From contig CAMLSD010000071.1 in assembly GCA_946482595.1 (NCBI GenBank), positions 1-26,444 of the forward strand: a stretch of 26,444 nt of DNA, written 5' to 3'. The number at the start of each line of letters is the position of its first letter. The first letter of the stretch is position 1. The DNA comes from an uncultured Comamonadaceae bacterium (GTDB taxonomy: Bacteria; Pseudomonadota; Gammaproteobacteria; Burkholderiales; Burkholderiaceae). This document shows positions 22,443 to 26,444 of this stretch, in pieces. Made by a program: the position numbers and the translations under genes. The notes under the pieces are model-generated. The model was not told the origin of the DNA. It did no database searches and worked only from the letters and a program-made list of their open reading frames with translations.

Positions 22443-24470
22443 ATGGATCGCAAGAACTCTGTGCGCAGCTCGCTGCGCCATGGCCGCCAGTGGGTCTTGT
22501 CCGCACGCGATGTCCTGTTTGGCGGAATGCTGCACAACCTGCGGCCCATGCTGCTCGGCTTCCTGGGCGTCAACCTGGCGCTGCGCCTGGTTCTGGCGGC
22601 GGTCGCGGGCGAGCCGTCGTGGTGGCTGCCGTGGCGGCTGCTGCCGGCGTTGCTGATCGGCGCCGGGTTCGACCTGGCAGTTGCAAGCTTCATGATCGCG
22701 CCAGCGGCCCTGGTCCTGACGCTGTGGCCCACTCGCTGGCGCCGCGGTCTGCGGTGGCTGCTTCCTGCGGCATTCGTCCCGATCGCTCTGGCGTGCGTGT
22801 TTGTGGCCGTGGCCGAGTTCACGTTCTGGCAGGAATTCGCGTCGCGCTTCAACTTCATCGCCGTCGACTATCTCGTCTACACGAACGAGGTGATCGGCAA
22901 CATCCGCGAGTCCTACAACCTGCCGCTGCTGCTGGGCGGTGTGGTGGTCGGTGCGGCCTTGCTGTGGGCGTGGGTGGCGAAACGTCTTGTCCATGAACCG
23001 CTGGTCAGCCATGGTACGCCTCGCTTTTCGCGCCGCGCCGTGGCGGCCTGGCTTGCGTTGCCGCTGGTGGCAAGCGCTGCCATGGATGCCCGATACAAGT
23101 CGTTCTCGGACGACAGCCGGCTGAACGAACTGGCAGGCAATGGCTACTTCGACTTCTGGCACGCCTTCCGGCACAACGAGCTTGACTACGATCGCTTTTA
23201 TCTCACGATGCCTCGGGACCAGGCCCAGGCCGTGCTGGATTCGGAGCTTGGGCGTGCGGCCCCTGGGGCAACGACCGTGTACCGGGCCACCGAACGGGAG
23301 ATCCGCAACCCGGGGCCCGAGCAACATCTGAACGTCGTGATGGTGTCCGTCGAGAGCCTGAGTGCGGAGTTCATGGCGGCGTTCGGTGGCACACGCGGGC
23401 TCACACCCCACCTCGACGATCTGGCGTCGCGAGGGATGCTCTTCACGCAGGTGTATGCCACAGGGACCCGTACCGTGCGCGGGCTGGAGGCCTTGAGTCT
23501 GTCAGTCCCGCCCACCCCAGGCCACGCCATCATCAAGCGGGCCGACCATGCCGGGCTGTTCACGGCAGGCACGGTGTTCAGACAGAAGGGCTACGAGCCG
23601 ATCTTCCTCTATGGCGGCTACGGCTACTTCGACAACATGAATGCCTTCTACGGCAGCAATGGCTACACCGTCGTGGATCGCACGGCGCTGGATCGATCAC
23701 AGATCCACTTCGAGAACATCTGGGGCGTTGCCGACGAAGACCTCTTCGACCTGACGCTGCGCCAACTCGATGCGCGCGCTGCCGCGGGGCGCCCGTTTTT
23801 TGCGCACGTGATGACCACGTCGAACCATCGGCCGTTCAGCTACCCGGCTGGCCGCATCGACCTTCCCAGCGGCAGCGGGCGAGCCGGCGGCGTGAAGTAC
23901 ACGGACTGGTCGATCGGCCGCTTCATCCGGCAGGCCGAACAGCGCCCCTGGTTCCGGGACACGCTGTTCGTGATCGTGGCTGACCACACGCACAAGGCCC
24001 GGGGCCGGGTCGAACTGCCGCTGGAGAACTATCACATTCCCTTGATCGTGTTCAGCCCGGCGCATGTCGCGCCGCAGCGTGTCGACACACTGGCGTCGCA
24101 GATCGACGTTGCGCCGACGATCTTCGGCCTGCTGAACTTCAGCTACCGGTCCATGTTTTTTGGTCAGGACATCCTGCGTGAAGGACGTGAGCATCCTCGC
24201 GCCTTGCTGGCCAACTACCAGACGGTGGGGTATGTCGCCGACGGGATCGAAGTCGAGCTTCGCCCCAACCGTCAAAGCCGAGTGATCGATCTGGCCACCG
24301 GTCGAGCGCCGGCCGACGTCGAGGCCGGTCGTCGCGCGGTGCAACGAGCCGTTGCGCACTACCAGCTGGCCAGCCAGGCCTATCGCGATGGCCTGCTCAA
24401 GGAGCGCCATGACCTGGGAGGCAGCCAGGCCCGGGCCAGTGGCGGGGCAACCCAGGCCTTGCATCAATGA
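22443..24470 (+). CDS. LtaS-like membrane phosphoglycerol transferase/sulfatase family protein
   Basis: A 675-residue inner-membrane enzyme with an N-terminal block of about five membrane helices (about 35-210) and a C-terminal alkaline-phosphatase-fold domain in the periplasm. Metal and catalytic residues of the LtaS/OpgB family are visible: Glu304 in VVMVSVESLSAEF, probable nucleophile Thr344 in TGTRTVRGLEAL, and Asp514/His515 in VIVADHTHK. In Gram-negative bacteria such proteins transfer phosphoglycerol or phosphoethanolamine to glucans or envelope lipids, or act as hydrolases. The substrate here is unknown. The start is uncertain: ATG 22443 is used, with ATG 22380 and 22527 as alternatives. 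It begins 72 bp after the radical SAM gene on the same strand and could share its SOS promoter. Confidence 0.88.
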   Translation: MDRKNSVRSSLRHGRQWVLSARDVLFGGMLHNLRPMLLGFLGVNLALRLVLAAVAGEPSWWLPWRLLPALLIGAGFDLAVASFMIAPAALVLTLWPTRWRRGLRWLLPAAFVPIALACVFVAVAEFTFWQEFASRFNFIAVDYLVYTNEVIGNIRESYNLPLLLGGVVVGAALLWAWVAKRLVHEPLVSHGTPRFSRRAVAAWLALPLVASAAMDARYKSFSDDSRLNELAGNGYFDFWHAFRHNELDYDRFYLTMPRDQAQAVLDSELGRAAPGATTVYRATEREIRNPGPEQHLNVVMVSVESLSAEFMAAFGGTRGLTPHLDDLASRGMLFTQVYATGTRTVRGLEALSLSVPPTPGHAIIKRADHAGLFTAGTVFRQKGYEPIFLYGGYGYFDNMNAFYGSNGYTVVDRTALDRSQIHFENIWGVADEDLFDLTLRQLDARAAAGRPFFAHVMTTSNHRPFSYPAGRIDLPSGSGRAGGVKYTDWSIGRFIRQAEQRPWFRDTLFVIVADHTHKARGRVELPLENYHIPLIVFSPAHVAPQRVDTLASQIDVAPTIFGLLNFSYRSMFFGQDILREGREHPRALLANYQTVGYVADGIEVELRPNRQSRVIDLATGRAPADVEAGRRAVQRAVAHYQLASQAYRDGLLKERHDLGGSQARASGGATQALHQ

Positions 24471-24520
24471 GCCCGGCCCGGTGTGCCGGACCACCACGCT
24501 CCTGCGTCAGCGCACGCGAG

Positions 24521-25660
<1,140 letters not shown>

Positions 25661-25718
25661 GTCGGATGCCTTGTGGAATGACCGTCGTGCGATACGGAGC
25701 CCGCCTTGAAACGCGAAT

Positions 25719-25747
25719 CCCCCGTGTGCAGAAATTGCCCACGGGGG
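25719..25747 (-). repeat. Intercistronic hairpin between dnaK and dnaJ
   Basis: CCCCCGTG (25719-25726) and CACGGGGG (25740-25747) are perfect 8-bp arms around a 13-nt loop in the 116-bp gap. On the minus-strand transcript no U-run follows the stem, so it should not fully terminate. It could act as a partial terminator or as a block to RNA decay that keeps DnaK more abundant than DnaJ. Confidence 0.6.
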
Positions 25748-25776
25748 TTGCGCTGTGACGTGGGCTCAGGCGCCGA

Positions 25777-26444
25777 TCACTTCTTGTCCTTGACTTCGGT
25801 GAATTCGGCGTCGACAACGTTGTCATCGGCTGAACGGGCTGCCGAGGCACCGGCCGGCGCTTCGGTGCCGGCGCCTCCTGCCGCGCCCGCTGCGGCCTGG
25901 GCCGCCTGCATGTCGGCATACACCTTTTCACCCAGCTTCTGGCTGGCGGCCATCAGCGCTTCGGTCTTGGCCTCGATGGCGGCCTTGTCCTCGCCCTTGA
26001 GGGCTTCTTCGGTGTCCTTCAGGGCCGACTCGATCGCTTCCTTCTCGCTTGCCTCGAGCTTGTCGCCATGCTCGCTCAGCGACTTCTTCACGCTGTGCAC
26101 GAGTGCGTCAGCCTGATTGCGGGCCTGCACCAGCTCGAGCTTCTTCTTGTCCTCGGCTGCGTTCAGCTCGGCGTCCTTCACCATCTTCTGGATCTCTTCT
26201 TCGGAGAGACCCGAGTTCGCCTTGATGGTGATCTTGTTTTCCTTGCCGGTGCCCTTGTCCTTCGCGCCGACGTGCAGGATGCCGTTGGCGTCGATGTCGA
26301 AGCTCACCTCGATCTGCGGCACACCGCGCGGCGCCGGCGGAATGCCTTCCAGGTTGAACTCGCCCAGCATCTTGTTGCCCGAGGCCATCTCGCGCTCGCC
26401 CTGGTAGACCTTGATCGTCACGGCCGGCTGGTTGTCGTCGGCCG
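25777..26444 (-). CDS. dnaK: Chaperone protein DnaK, 3' part
   Basis: The gene runs off the right edge of the window; about 221 C-terminal residues are visible. They cover the end of the substrate-binding beta domain ([33 protein letters not shown] and [28 protein letters not shown]), the helical lid ([24 protein letters not shown] onward), and the disordered Ala/Gly-rich tail ending [13 protein letters not shown], which corresponds to the usual acidic C-terminal motif. DnaK is the ATP-dependent Hsp70. The ATPase domain and promoter lie outside the window. Confidence 0.98.
   Translation of the reverse strand, partial: ADDNQPAVTIKVYQGEREMASGNKMLGEFNLEGIPPAPRGVPQIEVSFDIDANGILHVGAKDKGTGKENKITIKANSGLSEEEIQKMVKDAELNAAEDKKKLELVQARNQADALVHSVKKSLSEHGDKLEASEKEAIESALKDTEEALKGEDKAAIEAKTEALMAASQKLGEKVYADMQAAQAAAGAAGGAGTEAPAGASAARSADDNVVDAEFTEVKDKK

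Noticed and set aside
21582..23411. Minus-strand open frame of about 600 codons across the radical SAM and LtaS-like genes
   Set aside because: It is antisense to two well-supported proteins and has no recognisable domain.

Overview
The window is chromosomal DNA from a GC-rich betaproteobacterium, most likely order Burkholderiales (Comamonadaceae or the Leptothrix/Rubrivivax/Ideonella group). This rests on gene content (a holC-linked DUF2486-type protein, a FimV-like protein, a CysB regulator, a solitary Liv-type binding protein) and on remembered family sequences, not on a search. No phage, transposon, CRISPR array, plasmid or defence gene is visible. Coding density is high and strand use alternates in short operons.

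Left part (1-9800). A tRNA-Arg(UCU) lies downstream of a large patatin/POTRA/beta-barrel outer-membrane protein and a YfcG-type glutathione transferase, all on the minus strand. A plus-strand gene of unknown function follows. Next comes a minus-strand pair encoding an aminoglycoside-phosphotransferase-like kinase and an acyl-CoA dehydrogenase. This is a two-gene version of the kinase-dehydrogenase fusion in animal ACAD10/ACAD11 and of the LvaA/LvaC pair. A Crp/Fnr-type regulator, a divergent class II aldolase-like protein, a histidine phosphatase and an atypical crotonase complete what looks like an acyl-CoA catabolic neighbourhood.

Middle part (9811-19545). A FimV-like membrane protein is convergent with a minus-strand run of five genes: lptF, lptG, a CbiX/SirB-type chelatase, a CysB-type regulator and a YbdL-type aminotransferase. 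The last three link to sulfur and siroheme metabolism. Divergent from lptF, with only 27 bp between start codons, is pepA, followed by holC and a DUF2486-like gene. The pepA-holC/lptFG arrangement is also known from E. coli.

Right part (19546-26444). After the only gap above 300 bp comes a branched-chain amino acid binding protein with a clear promoter-proximal leader and a strong terminator. A PA0069-type radical SAM gene follows, carrying a perfect SOS (LexA) box over its -10 element. Then come an LtaS-like membrane phosphoglycerol transferase/sulfatase and, convergent with it, dnaJ and the 3' part of dnaK.

Most of the window is ordinary housekeeping DNA. The points most worth a second look are the SOS-boxed radical SAM gene, the split kinase/dehydrogenase pair with catalytically altered neighbours, and several hairpins placed at gene ends.
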